A stretch of 64,000 bases of DNA. Source: Stomorhina lunata. Lineage: Eukaryota > Arthropoda > Insecta > Diptera > Rhiniidae. This document shows, piece after piece, positions 35,863 to 48,436 of the stretch (position 1 is its first letter; each line of letters opens with the position of its first letter). The DNA lies in the NCBI GenBank assembly GCA_933228675.1, contig OW121743.1, positions 55,244,903 through 55,308,902 of the forward strand, in the 5' to 3' direction. The translations under genes and the position numbers were made by a program. Under the pieces are notes generated by a model. The model saw only the letters and a program-made list of their open reading frames with translations. It ran no database searches and was not told where the DNA came from.

Positions 35863-37545
35863 GAGTATGTCTATGTCTTGATCTATGTTTTAGTCTATAT
35901 CTTGGTGTATATCTTAGTTTATGTCTTAGTCTATGTCTTAGTCTATGTCTTAGTCTATGTCTTAGTCTATGTCTTAGTCTATGTCTTAGTCTATGTCTTA
36001 GTCTATGTCTTAGTCTATGTCTTAGTCTATGTCTTAGTCTATGTCTTAGTCTATGTCTTAGTCTATGTCTTAGTCTATGTCTTAGTCTATGTCTTAGTCT
36101 ATGTCTTAGTCTATGTCTTAGTCTATGTCTTAGTCTATGTCTTAGTCTATGTCTTAGTCTATGTCTTAGTCTATGTCTTAGTCTATGTCTTAGTCTATGT
36201 CTTAGTCTATGTCTTAGTCTATGTCTTAGTCTATGTCTTAGTCTATGTCTTAGTCTATGTCTTAGTCTATGTCTTAGTCTATGTCTATGTCTTAGTCTAT
36301 GTCTTAGTCTATGATTTAGTCTATGTCTTAGTCTATGTCTAAGTCTATGCCTTAGTCTATGTCTTAGTCTATGTCTTAGTCTATGTCTTAATCTGTGTCT
36401 TAGTCTATGTCTTAGTCTATGTCTTAGTCTATGTCTTAGTCTATGTCTTAGTTTATGTCTTAGTTTAAGTCTTAATCTATGTCTTTGTCTATATCTTAGT
36501 CCATATCTTAGACTATGTCTTAGTCTCTGTCTTAGTCTATGTCTTAGTCTATGTCTTAGTCTATGTCTTAGTCTTTGTCTTAGTCTTTGTCTTAGTCTAT
36601 GTCTCAGTCTATGTCTTAGTCTATGTCTTAGTCTATGTCTTAGTCTATGTCTTAGTCTATGTCTTAGTCTATGTCTTAGTCTATGTCTTAGTCTATGTCT
36701 TAGTCTATGTCTTAGTCTATGTCTTAGTCTATGTCTTAGTCTATGTCTTAGTCTATGTCTTAGTCTATGTCTTAGTCTATGTCTTAGTCTATGTCTTAGT
36801 CTATGTCTTAGTCTATGTCTTAGTCTATGTCTTAGTCTATGTCTTAGTCTATGTCTTAGTCTATGTCTTAGTCTATGTCTTAGTCTATGTCTTAGTCTAT
36901 GTCTTTGTCTTAGTCTATGTCTTAGTCTATGTCTTAGTCTATGTCTTGGTCTTTGTCTTAGTCTATGTCTTAGTCTATGTCTTAGTCTATGTGTTAGTCT
37001 ATGTCTTAGTCCATGTCTTAGTCTATGTCTTAGTCTATGTCTAAGTCTATGTCTTAGTCTATGTCTTAGTCTATGACTTAGTCCATGTCTTAGTCTATGT
37101 CTCAGTCTATTTCTTAGTCTATGTGTTAGTCTATGTCTTAGTCTATGTCTTAGTATATGTCTTAGCCTATGTCTTAGTCTATGTCTTAGTCTATGTCTTA
37201 GTCTATGTCTTAGTCTATGTCTTAGTCTATGCTTTAGTCTATGTCTTAGTCTATGTCTTAGCCTATGTCTTCGTCTATGTTTAGTCTATGTCTTAGTCTA
37301 TGTCTCAGTATATATCTTAGTCTATATCTTAGTCTATGTCTTAGTTTTTGTCTTAGTCTATGTCTTAGTCTATGTCTTAGTCTATGTCTTAGTCTATGTC
37401 ATAGTCTATGCCTTAGTCTATGTCATAGTCTATGTCTTAGTCTATGTCTTAGTTTATGACTTAGTGTATGTCTTAGTCTATATATGTCTTATTCTATGTC
37501 TTAGTCTATGTCTTAGCCTATGTCTTAGTCTATTTATTTGTCTAT
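35863..37545. repeat. 12-bp satellite S6, block 1
   Basis: About 139 units of TAGTCTATGTCT, degenerate at both edges and from about 36300 to 36620 and 36900 to 37545. Because 12 is divisible by 3 and the unit lacks stops in most frames, it yields long repetitive open frames (LVYV, CLSL) that are artefacts. Confidence 0.97.
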
Positions 37546-39065
37546 ACATATATTGGTTTATGTCTTAGTCATTGAAAATCGACTTTTTAACCTGCCCTCG
37601 TACTTTCTATATATTTTGTCTGTTTATGGAATTACTAAAAAAATTGTAAGATTTATTTATGACTTTTTACAATGTTTTCAGCTTCAAAATTATTTTGCGG
37701 CGGTAGTTTTTTTTTCCAAAGCCTTTCTCTAGCACTATTTATTTGCTTGTCCATATTAAAATAGAGAAATTTCTTTAGGTTTTTTTTCTAAAATTTGTTT
37801 TGAAAATTAAGTTTTATTGGTCTTTGTGCGAAAGACATCTTTATCTTGTTTAAAAGATTTAAAAGAAAACTAACAAATGCCCACACAAAATATTTTATTC
37901 TTTGATTTTTTGAGCCATTCAAAATCTTTGAGGTTCTTTGTTGGAATATAATAAGCTCTTTTCTTAATAATCAGCTTATTAAGCTTAAAGCTTGAAATAT
38001 TGCCTTTTATAAGATTTTAAATTTTTATTTGATTCTTGAGTTGTTTAAGATTTATTTGCTTTTAATTAAATTTAAGGAGGCGATTTACATGAAATTAAAT
38101 TTAAGAATATGTAAGATTTGTTGTTTAAGAATATCTTGGTTTTGTAAATCATTTGTATGACCGTAAGTAGTTTTATTGGTTTGTAAAGTTACGAATTAGT
38201 TAACGTGTTAATATAATACTTTGAAACTATATTTAAGATATAGGCTAAAAAGACAAAGGCTGCGTATATGAAGTCTAAGAATTTTTTACTGACATCCCTG
38301 TTTATAGTAAATATTATCAGAAATTCCAATAAACTTTCAATATCTCTTGTCGTCGAACTAATAAATTCCTTTTAAATTAAATTTTTGTTGCAGCAAATTC
38401 ATTCCTTATTTAAAACAACTTAATCACAAATGCCAATCACTTTCTGCCCACACTTGGGTTCTTTGTCTGTCTCGGGCTTCGAACGTTTTATGGCAAGAAT
38501 AATTGTCAAATGCATTTGAAATTGAAAATGTGAATCGTGTGAGCAGAATGTGTTGAAATTAAAAAAAAAAAAGAAAAATAAAATAAATAAATAAAAAGTG
38601 AGTGTCTTTGAGTGCTGGCAACATAAATAAATGGCAACCAGAGTCGGTCGGTGGCATGGACTTCAGTCCATAATGAATGTCACATATTAAACCACATTAA
38701 ATGGTTAATAATAAATGAATGCACTTGGTCACTCACATCCTCATAAACAATTGCTCGAGCTTGTTCGTAGGAACTCTTTGGCATTTAATGTGTAATTTAA
38801 TTTTTTTTCTCATATTAAACTTAAACAACTGATGACACATTTCCGTTGCAAATACGGTCAAAACTTCATTTCCGTCCATCACAGAGAGAGTTTTTTGTTG
38901 TGGGCTTTTTATGTTTAAATTTAAAACAATATTGAATTTATGGTCCTTGTGAGTTAATAAAAAAGTGTCGAGAAGATTATTAGGGGTATTCACGTAAGGT
39001 TAATATGTGGTTTTAAAGAATTAAACAAAATATATTTGAAGGTTGGGCATGTTCTTCCGAAGGTC
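37546..39065. other. ~1.5 kb single-copy-looking DNA between satellite blocks
   Basis: A/T-rich with no credible gene. An 86-codon minus-strand frame (38733-38993) lacks recognisable features. Confidence 0.5.
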
Positions 39066-39954
39066 CTAAGACTAATCACTTCATAGACTATGTTCTAGCC
39101 TATGGGTTAGTCAATGTCTTAGCCAATGTCTAAGTTTATGTCTTAGTACATTTCTTATTTTAGTCTATGTCTTCATCTTAGTCTATGTCGATGTTTTTGT
39201 CTATGTTTATGTTATAGTCCTGCTTTTGGTCATGGTCTATGCCTACCTCTATGTCTTAGTCTATGTCTTAGTCTATGTCTTAGTCTATGTCTTAGTCTAT
39301 GTCTTAGTCTATGTCTTAGCCTATGTCTTAGTCTATGTCTTAGTCTATGTCTTAGTCTATATCTTAGTCTATGTCTTATTCTATGTCTTAGTCTATGTCT
39401 TAGTCTATGTCTTAGTCTATGTCTTAGTCTATGTCTTAGTCTATGTCTTAGTCTATGTCTTAGTCTATGTCTTAGTCTATGTCTTAGTCTATGTCTTAGT
39501 CTATGTCTTAGTCTATGTCTTAGTCTATGTCTTAGTCTATATCTTAGTCTATGTCTTAGTCTATGTCTTAGTCTATATCTTAGTCTATATCTTAGTCTAT
39601 ATCTTAGTCTATGTCTTAGTCTATGTCTTAGTCTATGTCTTAGTCTATGTCTTAGTCTATGTCTTAGTCTATGTCTTAGTCTATGTCTTAGTCTATGTCT
39701 TAGTCTATGTCTTAGTCTATGTCTTAGTCTATGTCTTAGTCTATGTCTTAGTCTATGTCTTAGTCTATGTCTTAGTCTATGTCTTAGTCTATGTCTTAGT
39801 CTATGTCTTAGACTATGTCTTAGTCTATGTCTTAGTCTATGTCTTAGTCTATGTCTTAGTCTATGTCTTAGTCTATGTCTTAGTCTATGTCTTAGTCTAT
39901 GTCTTAGTCTATGTCTTAGTCTATGTCTTAGTCTATGTCTTAGTCTATGTCTTA
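39066..39954. repeat. 12-bp satellite S6, block 2
   Basis: About 74 units of TAGTCTATGTCT. The left edge is degenerate to about 39240, then very regular to the MITE at 39955. Confidence 0.97.
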
Positions 39955-40285
39955 TAGCCTGTTTCACGATTTCGAAAGAAAATCTACTCGAAAGAAAGTC
40001 AGTAACTCGAATTCGAATAAATTTTGGTTTCACTATTTCGAAGCCTTTCGTTCATTTCTATTCGAAAGCAAAATATCAAGTGACTCATTTTGACATTTGC
40101 TTTCGTTTTGCTGGTAACTTGTTCGAAATAGTGAAACAGAAATTTGTATGAAAATACTTACGTTTTCTTTCGACTTGTTTTTCGACTTATCTTTCGCATA
40201 AAATAAAGTTAGTGAAACGAAAAACCAAATTTCTTTCGTATAAGATAAGAATGAAAGCATTCTTTCGAGATCGTGGAACAGGCCA
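39955..40285. mobile_element. PIF/Harbinger-like MITE inside satellite S6 (331 bp)
   Basis: Inverted ends TAGCCTGTTTCACGATTTCG and the complement of CGAGATCGTGGAACAGGCCA; the 3-bp duplication TTA at 39952-39954 and 40286-40288 is fixed unambiguously because the host is a regular 12-bp array. Inner inverted repeats (GTTTCACTATTTCGAA near 40029, TTCGAAATAGTGAAAC near 40119) add a second palindromic layer. TTA duplications and short GC-starting ends fit PIF/Harbinger; no transposase present. It also has open frames read from flanking repeat, not genes. Confidence 0.85.
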
Positions 40286-41680
40286 TTAGTCTATGTCTTA
40301 GTCTATGTCTTAGTCTATGTCTTAGTCTATGTCTTAGTCTATGTCTTAGTCTATGTCTTAGTCTATGTCTTAGTCTATGTCTTAGTCTATGTCTTAGTCT
40401 ATGTCTTATTCTATGTCTTAGTCTATATCTTAGTCTATGTCTTAGTCTATGTCTTAGTCTATGTCTTAGTCTATGTCTTAGTCTATGTCTTAGTCTATGT
40501 CTTAGTCTATGTCTTATCTATGTCTATGTCTACGTCTTAGTCTATGTCTTAGTCTATGTCTTAGTCTATGTTTTAGTCTATGTCTTAGTCTATGTCTTAG
40601 TCTATGTCTTAGTCTATGTCTTAGTCTATGTCTTAGTCTATGTCTTAGTCTATGTCTTAGTCTATGTCTTAGTCTATGTCTTAGTCTCTGTCTTAGTCTA
40701 TGTCTTAGTCTATGTCTTAGTCTATGTCTTAGTCTATGTCTTAGTCTATGTCTTAGTCTATGTCTTAGTCTATGTCTTAGTCTATGTCTTAGTCTATGTC
40801 TTAGTCTATGTCTTAGTCTATGTCTTAGTCTATGTCTTATTCTATGTCTTAGTCTATGTGTTAGTCTTTATCTTAGTCTATGTCATAGTCTATGTCTTAG
40901 TCTATGTCTTAGTCTATGTCTTAGTCTATGTCTTAATCTATGTCTTAGTCTATGTCTTAGTCTATGTCTTAGTCTATATCTTAGTCTATGTCTATGTCTT
41001 AGTCTATGTCTTAGTCTATGTCTTAGTCTATGTCTTAGTCTATGTCTTAGTCTATGTCTTAGTCTATGTCTTAGTCTATGTCTTAGTCTATGTCTTAGTC
41101 TATGTCTTAGTCTATGTCTTAGTCTATGTCTTAGTCTATGTCTATCTCTATGTCTTAGTCTATGTCTTAGTCTATGTCTTACTCTATGTCTTACTCTATG
41201 TCTTAGTCTATATCTTAGTCTATGTCTTAGTCTATGTCTTAGTCTATATCTTAGTCTATGTCTTAGTCTATGTCTTAGTCTATGTCTTAGTCTATGTCTT
41301 AGTCTATGTCTTAGTCTATGTCTTAGTCTATGTCTTAGTCTATGTCTTAGTCTATGTCTTAGTCTATGTCTTAGTCTATATCTTAGTCTATGTCTAAGTC
41401 TATGTCTTAGTCTATGTCTTAATCTATGTCTTAGTCTATGTCTTAGTCTATGTCTTAGTCTATGTCTTAGTCTATGTCTTAGTCTATGTCTTAGTCTATG
41501 TCTTAGTCTATGTCTTAGTCTATGTCTTAGTCTATGTCTTAGTCTATGTCTTAGTCTATGTCTTAGTCTATGTCTTAGTCTATGTCTTAGTCTATGTCTT
41601 AGTCTATGTCTTAGTCTATGTCTTAGTCTATGTCTTAGTCTATGTCTTAGTCTATACTTTGGTCTATGTCTTATATTTCC
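40286..41680. repeat. 12-bp satellite S6, block 3
   Basis: About 116 units of TAGTCTATGTCT in phase with block 2 across the MITE. Occasional 6-bp slips (TATGTCTATGTC) shift the reading frame near 40510, 40987 and 41137. Confidence 0.97.
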
Positions 41681-42468
41681 TAGTCTAGAACTAGAACAGA
41701 ACTAGAGCAGAAAGCAGAACTTAAACAGATTAAGAATAGAACTAGAACACAACTGCAAATTTATTTCCATCTGTTGCAAACTTTTTAATTCACCTCCATT
41801 TTCGCCTTTTCCTTAAAATGTAGGAGTTTTTTGTTACAAAACTTTTTAACATCGTAAAGTTAATAGATTGTAAACTAGTTATTAACATTTCATCTTTGCT
41901 GTTGTTTTTACCATAAACAATTTTTCCAGATAATTAAAAAGAGCAGTAAACAGGAAAACTATTTAGAACATTAAACATGCAATAAATTAATAATTATGGC
42001 CAGAAGTCAAGTACATACATATACTCGTACTGCGTGCCACAACATGGATGAGACTGGCAGAAGTTTGAGATACTTACAAAGTTACAATAGGGTTTTCTAC
42101 GATAGTTGACTTAACAAGACACGATTGAAAATGAAAATTATTTTAAATAGATTTTAGATTTTAACACTTCCACAAACTTGTAGTTTTGGGAGGCAGCCAA
42201 TTAAGACACGCAATATTTAAGTGGTAATTTATGTTTGAATAATGGGAAGATGTTTCATCGTTGGAGCTGGAGGCGAAATTTAAAAAAAGCTTTTTATTCA
42301 GATAAAGGTAAAAGCCCTTTAGAAGATATAGAGATTATGATGTGTAAGAGTTTTGTAAGTTGGTTTAGTTCTAGTTCTGTTCTATTAATTCATTTAGAAG
42401 TTTATTTTAATAAAATTTATTTGATAATTTCACAATATTAATAGAATTTCACAATATTTATTAATTTC
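41681..42468. other. No gene seen; AGAACTAGAAC-type motif at both sides
   Basis: Short AGAAC/TAGAAC tracts at 41684-41755 recur inverted near 42367-42385. A 68-codon frame at 42235-42441 is not supported as a gene. Confidence 0.45.
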
Positions 42469-42851
42469 CTTCGGCTGTGCCAAATCTTATATACCCACCA
42501 TCAAGTTGTGTTAAATTTAGACATATCTCTCATATATCTAATTTAATATACGGACCAACAGTTGCATAAAACTTTCCTATTCTAAATTAAGTCGTTATAG
42601 CTATTACAATTGTATTCAATTTATCAGCATTAATGTGTTTTCCGGATCGGAGTTATATGGGAGCTCTAACTAAATGTGAACCGATTTCGTGCATTTACAC
42701 AATACACAACTTTTTTAAGATATCGAAAACAGTTTTGTAAAATTTTGTTCCTCTAACTCTTTTTGTTAAGGCGCTATCGCACTTTTATATGACGGACAGA
42801 CGAACATAAACCCCCTTTTCTTTTTGTATTTTTGTGTTTCCGTAAGTTTTT

Positions 42852-43651
42852 ATACCCTTCACCACCATAGGTGGTAAGGGTATATTAGGTTTGTGCTGAT
42901 GTTTGTAACGCATAGAAATATTGGTCAGAGACCTACCTTTTAGTATACCAATCGACTTAGAATCACTCCCTGAGTCGTTTTAACGATGTCCGTCCGGCTG
43001 GCTGGATGGCCGGTTATCCATGTAAGCTTGTTATCACTCTACAGGTCGTAACTTAAAAGATAATTTGATGAAATTCATATTTTGGTTCAAGGACGATCCC
43101 AATACTTTTTGGGCGAAATCGGATTACTATTTCGGTTACCTCTCATAGCAATGCCTTCCCGGAATAGATTTTTTGGTCCTTTACAGCCACAAATTTAGTT
43201 GTATTTTAATAATATTCAGCACAAATATTGCTTATCATAACCTTAATCAGTGTTCCCAATTTTGCAGAAATCGGCCCATATTCGACCATACCTCCCATAC
43301 AAGACACATTCTCAAAAGACGTTTATATGCATATAAAAGCACAAAAACGTTAATAACTCTAAAGATAAATGCATTTGAATAATTAAACTTTGCACAGATA
43401 AATATTTTGTATATATAAACCAATAATCAAAATTTGGTAACAATCGGTCCACAATTGACCCTAGCTCCCATATCAGGCCCTTAGCCGGAAATGATATAAA
43501 TCTCAAAATTTTGAAAAAATAGCACAAAGTTTATGTATGTATGTCTCTAAGACTTAAGGAAAACTTGTTTAATTGTTGGTCCATATTTGACCTTAGTAGT
43601 GAATGGTATTATGTAGTCGGGCTTGACAGACTATAGCTTTTCTTACTTGTT
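42852..43651 (-). repeat. Family A repeat, copy 3, nested in family B
   Basis: Full-length copy read on the minus strand from CAAGTAAGAAAAGC near 43649 to the 3' hairpin near 42852. It is nearly identical in layout to 78-834. The host sequence is cut within a T run with no clear target duplication (8 T in total around the insert versus 6 in the related uninterrupted site). Confidence 0.85.
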
Positions 43652-44103
43652 TATATGGGAGCTATGATCAAATGTTGACCGATTGTGACAAAATTTTGCA
43701 CACTGGTTGGCATTGGCATAAGACTTCCTTGTGCTAAATTTAGTGGCCAAAACTATTACAGTTTATCATTTATTGGCATTTAAGTGTATTTTAGGTGGAA
43801 TTTAGGCTTTTTTCGTAAGTTTTTTGTATGGGAGCTATGGTTAAATGTGAACCGATTTGGATGAAATTTTATACGCTGCCTAGGGCTAATGTAAAAGTTC
43901 TATATACCAAATTTTATCATCATAGCTATTATAATTTGTCATTTATTAGCAACTAAGCAATTAGCCTATACGAGGTTATACGGGAGCTATGGTCAGATGT
44001 GAACCGATTTTGCCCGATTTCAATACCAAAATTTTCCAAGAAATGAAAAATATTTATGCCAAATTTCAGTGACCTATGTATATTCTTTCGTTAAGGTTTT
44101 ATC

Positions 44104-44178
44104 GTGCCGACAACAGACAGACGGACAGACAAACAGACAGACAAACAGGCAGACAGACAGGCAGGCAGACAGATAGAC

Positions 44179-44249
<71 letters not shown>

Positions 44250-44272
44250 TAGACAGACAGACAGAGAGAGCT
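44104..44272. repeat. GACA microsatellite within family B
   Basis: Imperfect (GACA)n with GGCA, AACA and GATA variants, expanded from the short GACA/GTCT tract that other family B copies carry at the same place. Confidence 0.93.
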
Positions 44273-44389
44273 CAAGAATTTCATGAGGATTCAGAATATA
44301 CTTCAATTTTGATTTTTGAGCCAATATTAAGGAAATTACAAACGGAATGACAATCTTAATATCCCCCATTGCTTTTGATGGCGGGTATA

Positions 44390-45329
44390 AAAATAGTAGT
44401 AGGTATTTATTTGTTCTCTATTGTTGTTCATTTATTTACATCATTATTATCCTCATCATTAACATTATTATCATTCATATGTACTTGTGATTATCGATTA
44501 TTTATTGTCATTGTTTTTGTTATTGCTGGCATCATTATAACTTTTTGTTGTTGTTATTATTTTCATGAATGAGTACATCAAATAATTTGATTTCTCGTTC
44601 TTCTTCTTATTACACATTTGTTTACATTTTCTTCTTCAGCTAAGCTTCCATGCGTCATTGCCATATCATAAAAATTTGTTTGTTGATGTAAACATGTGTG
44701 TGCAATAAATATGGCACCCCCTCAAATTGAATCACTTGATTTTTCTGTCATTATTTTCATTTATTTTCCTTACATTTACCAATATAATGAATATGTTCTT
44801 TTAGATTAAGATAAAAGGGCTTTAAAAGTGCTTAAAATTTTTTAGAATATATTTTTAATTCAGTCTAGAAAATCATTTTATATTTATCAAAAATTTCTTT
44901 CCACTTCAAAATTTAAAATTTGTTTAATCGCTGGTAAAAAAGATCATATAAAAATAAAAATCATTATTATTTTCATTTCAAATGATTCAATATTGAAAAA
45001 TGTGTAATGATGTGTATAGAAAGTAATTGCAACAAAAGTTTAAATTTGAATTTTTGTTTGAAAATTGTCTGGGAATAAAATAGAAATTTTATAATTTCAC
45101 TGAAGCGTGGGAAATTTTTGTTATTTTTTTGGGGGGGGAAATATTTGTGGCAACTAAAATATTGGATTATTTAAACAAAATTGGTTTTGTTTTTAAGCCA
45201 ATCGAATAGTTTAGAAAGATTTAAAATGTAAAATTGTATAAATATTTGAACTCAGTTGAGTGAGGTTAGTTAAAAAGTTTTGAAGTCAATTATTTTCAAT
45301 CGGGGGTTTGAATAATAGTGAATATTTTT
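44390..45329. other. No gene seen
   Basis: A/T-rich with ATTATTATC-type low complexity near 44440-44560. No open frame supported. Confidence 0.5.
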
Positions 45330-45920
45330 ATACCCTTCACCACCATAGGTGGAAAGGGTATTATAAGTTTGTGCTGATGTATGTAACGCATAGAAATATG
45401 TGTTCTTTTTCCTGTATAATATTTGCTAAATTTTGCCATCATACAAACATATTCTAAAAACTTATACATTTAAGCTGTTTCCGTCATTAGGACTTATATG
45501 TGAGCTATGGTCAAATGTGGACCGATTTCAACGAAATTTGGTACAGCGATTTAAGTTTACGAAAGCAGTATTTGTTTTAAATTTTATGAAAAAATATTGA
45601 TATTTGTGGCCAATATATGGACCTATGGGAGGTACCATAAATAATGGACCGATTTTGACGAATTTCAATAGCCATGGTCCCTCTATCAAAAAAATAGGCA
45701 AATTTCATCAAATTATCTTTAGAATTGCGACCTGTAGTTTGATTACAAGGTTTACATGGTGGTTCGGCCAGCCAGACGGACGGACGAGCATCGCTAAATC
45801 GACTCAGAAAGTGATTCTAAGCCTATTCGTATACTAAATGGTGGGTTTAAGACAAGTATTTCTATGCTTTACATACATCAGCACAAACTTATAATACCCT
45901 TTCCACCTATGGTGGTGAAG
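45330..45920. repeat. Family A chimera with a 3' hairpin at both ends
   Basis: The left end (45330-45405) is the reverse-oriented 3' terminus (ATACCCTTCACCACCATAGG...AACGCATAGAAATA), joined directly to forward family A sequence from GTGTTCTTTTTCCTG to the 3' hairpin at 45900-45920. The 5' hairpin is absent. The copy therefore has inverted 3' ends, a rearranged form. Confidence 0.8.
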
Positions 45921-46222
<302 letters not shown>

Positions 46223-46223
<1 letters not shown>

Positions 46224-47143
46224 TGAAACATATCGTCTTAGAATAAAAGAGTTCCATATTTCGCTGTACCGGATATATTATTGGACCAGAATGGAAATAC
46301 AATAGAATGTTTTAGGTTTTATTACTGTCACTTTTAAACCAATTTGTAGCTATTATTTTTCATAATTTTCCCATAGCATACTTTACACAATGGCTTTACA
46401 ATCATAAAAATAACTTTCCATTATAAAAAAATTAACATCTCAACATGTAAAATTTAACGTCATTAAATAACGATAAACTATAAAATTTTCGACACGCACA
46501 TTCTTCATCATTATCCAAAAACCAGCCATGAACACTTTTTTATGACTTAAATTTCCTTAATCGACCAATCGCCAAAGAAAGATACACTGACTTACATATA
46601 AGAAAAGAAACTTAAAACTTTACTAGGGCCACCAAAAGCTATAAAAATAAGCATCGAGATCATAAAAGAAAAATCATCAAAGAAGAAAATGAAACGAAAG
46701 CTTTAAATATTAAAACAACAAAATACTTAAGCAAAGTGTCGATGGCGGCAGCTGGTATTTAACGCACTTCCTACTTTTTTTTTGGGGTATAGCATTTTTG
46801 CCTTAAAAGATGACCCTAGAAAAAATCTTGAGAAAACATATATATAACCATGAATGAAATCCAAGCCTATACAAATCTTTGAGAATTATTTTTTGAATTT
46901 TTTTCTTAATTTTTTATTCTATAAGTCAAATGAATGAAACCCTTGTTTGTATATATGATATCGTCCATAGTATAGGTATCTTGCACCGAGAAAAATTATT
47001 AAACAAATTTGTTGTCAAAAGACCTATTCTGTCACTGGAAACCAATTTTATGATTGCTACTAACACAACTTTGCTTACACCAAACACAATTCAATCAGCC
47101 TAAACTAAAGTTAAGTTCGGTCAACTAAAAAAATTACTTGATA
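46223..47143. other. No gene seen
   Basis: A/T-rich flanking DNA up to the second DD41D element. Confidence 0.5.
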
Positions 47144-48436
47144 TCGGGTGTTTTTTAATGAGGTATAGAACTTTAAGTTGGCATCACTTTTTTAACTGGC
47201 CGCCATTTTGTCAGCTGTCAAGTGATTAATATTTAGTTTGGTTTGCCATTTCATCATGAACAGGTTGACAAAAGAATAACGCTTGCAAATCGTGCAAATT
47301 TATTTCGAAAATAATGGTTCAGTTCGCGAAGTTTACCGCAAGCTCCGTCCATTTTATGGTCGACATAATCGTCCATCAGAGCAATTAATTCGGTTAACCA
47401 TGGATCGTTTTCGCACTACGTTTACTCTATGTGATAATACGCATCCGCAGCGACGTCGAACAGTGCGCACCGAAGAAACAATCGCCGCTGTAGAGCAAAG
47501 TGTTGAAGAGGACCCGAATGATTCGATTCGCCACCGTGCACAGCAATTGAAGCTTTGTCCATCAACTTTATGGAAGATTTTGCGCAAAGATCGTGGCTTG
47601 CGACCTTACAAGATCCAGCTTGTGCAAGAATTAAAGCCGCGAGACCATGCAATGCGTCGTGATTTTGGTGTATGGGCCGAAAATGAGATTGATCTCGATG
47701 CTGATTTTCATCGCAAAATTTTGTTCAGTAATGAGGCTCATTTTTGGTTGAATGGCTACGTCAACAAGAAAAATTGCCGCATTTGGAGTGAAGAGAATCC
47801 ACATGAGACCCTTGAGACGCCATTACATCCACAAAAACTGACTGTTTGGTGTGCTCTATGGGCTGGTGGAGTCATTGGGCCATACTTCTTCCGAAATAAT
47901 GCTGGAGAGTCAGTTACCATAAATGGAGACCGGTATAGAGCCATGATAACCGACTATTTTGTTCCCCAATTGGATGGCATGAATGTGGATGAGTTGTGGT
48001 TCCAACAAGACGGCGCTACATGCCACACAGCGCACGTCACTATTGATTTATTGAAGGAAACATTCGATGAGCGCATAATTTCGCGGAATGGACCTGTCAA
48101 TTGGCCACCAAGATCGTGCGATTTGACACCACTGGATTATTTTCTTTGGGGATATGTGAAGTCGCTCGTCTACGCCAACAAACCAGAAACGTTAGGGGAA
48201 GCCAACACTCGTGGCGTTATTGCCAACATACGGCCCCATATGCTCGAAAAAGGAGTTGAAAATTGGACCTGTAGAATTGGCTTTATTCGAGCCAGCCGCG
48301 GCGGCCACATGCCAGAAATCATATTTAAACATTAATGGCATAAAATTATCCTTCCAATAAAGCCAAATTGATGGACATTAAAACGATTTTCTTGTGTTTT
48401 ATTTCAATTCGAATTCAATTCTAAAAAAACACCCAT
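47144..48436 (+). mobile_element. DD41D Tc1/mariner-type transposon, copy 2 (1293 bp)
   Basis: Ends TCGGGTGTTTTTTAATGAG and the complement of CTAAAAAAACACCCAT lie between TA dinucleotides at 47142-47143 and 48437-48438. The end sequence differs from copy 1 beyond GGGTG, so the two belong to separate lineages of the group. It contains one almost complete transposase gene. Confidence 0.9.
47256..48335 (+). pseudogene. DD41D transposase, nearly full length but inactivated
   Basis: Cut-and-paste transposase of the IS630-Tc1-mariner superfamily. From ATG 47256 the frame reads MNRLTKE, a TAA (47277-47279, where the family usually has Gln), then continues open to the stop after 48335, giving 359 codons overall. 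Residues 1-110 form the helix-turn-helix DNA-binding part; the catalytic core follows. The first catalytic Asp is replaced by Asn (FSNEAHF, codon 159 at 47730-47732). The second is at codon 252 (QQDGATCHTA) and the third at codon 294 (SCDLTPLDYFLWG), with 41 residues between. A few codons appear lost at KPETLGEANTRG. The C-terminus RASRGGHMPEIIFKH looks complete. The stop plus D-to-N change would abolish activity. Best-preserved protein-like frame in the window. Confidence 0.93.

Larger units (their letters stand above)
42469..44389 (+). repeat. Family B repeat, copy 2, hosting a nested family A copy
   Basis: Begins within the 5' hairpin (TTCGGCTGTGCCAAATC then ATATACCCACCATC) and ends near GATGGCGGGTATAA. 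It is interrupted at 42852-43651 by family A. The outer parts rejoin to match the uninterrupted family B sequence near 33330-33360 (complement of GCTCCCATATAAAAAACTT). Close to the 3' end an internal GACA tract has expanded. Confidence 0.82.

Noticed and set aside
35878..41705. Open frames of 154-398 codons in the 12-bp satellite (LVYV, CLSL, RHRL repeats)
   Set aside because: A 12-bp unit keeps frame on both strands; the frames follow the repeat exactly and have no other coding sign.
47354..47944. Minus-strand frames opposite the transposase
   Set aside because: Shadows of the well-identified plus-strand transposase.
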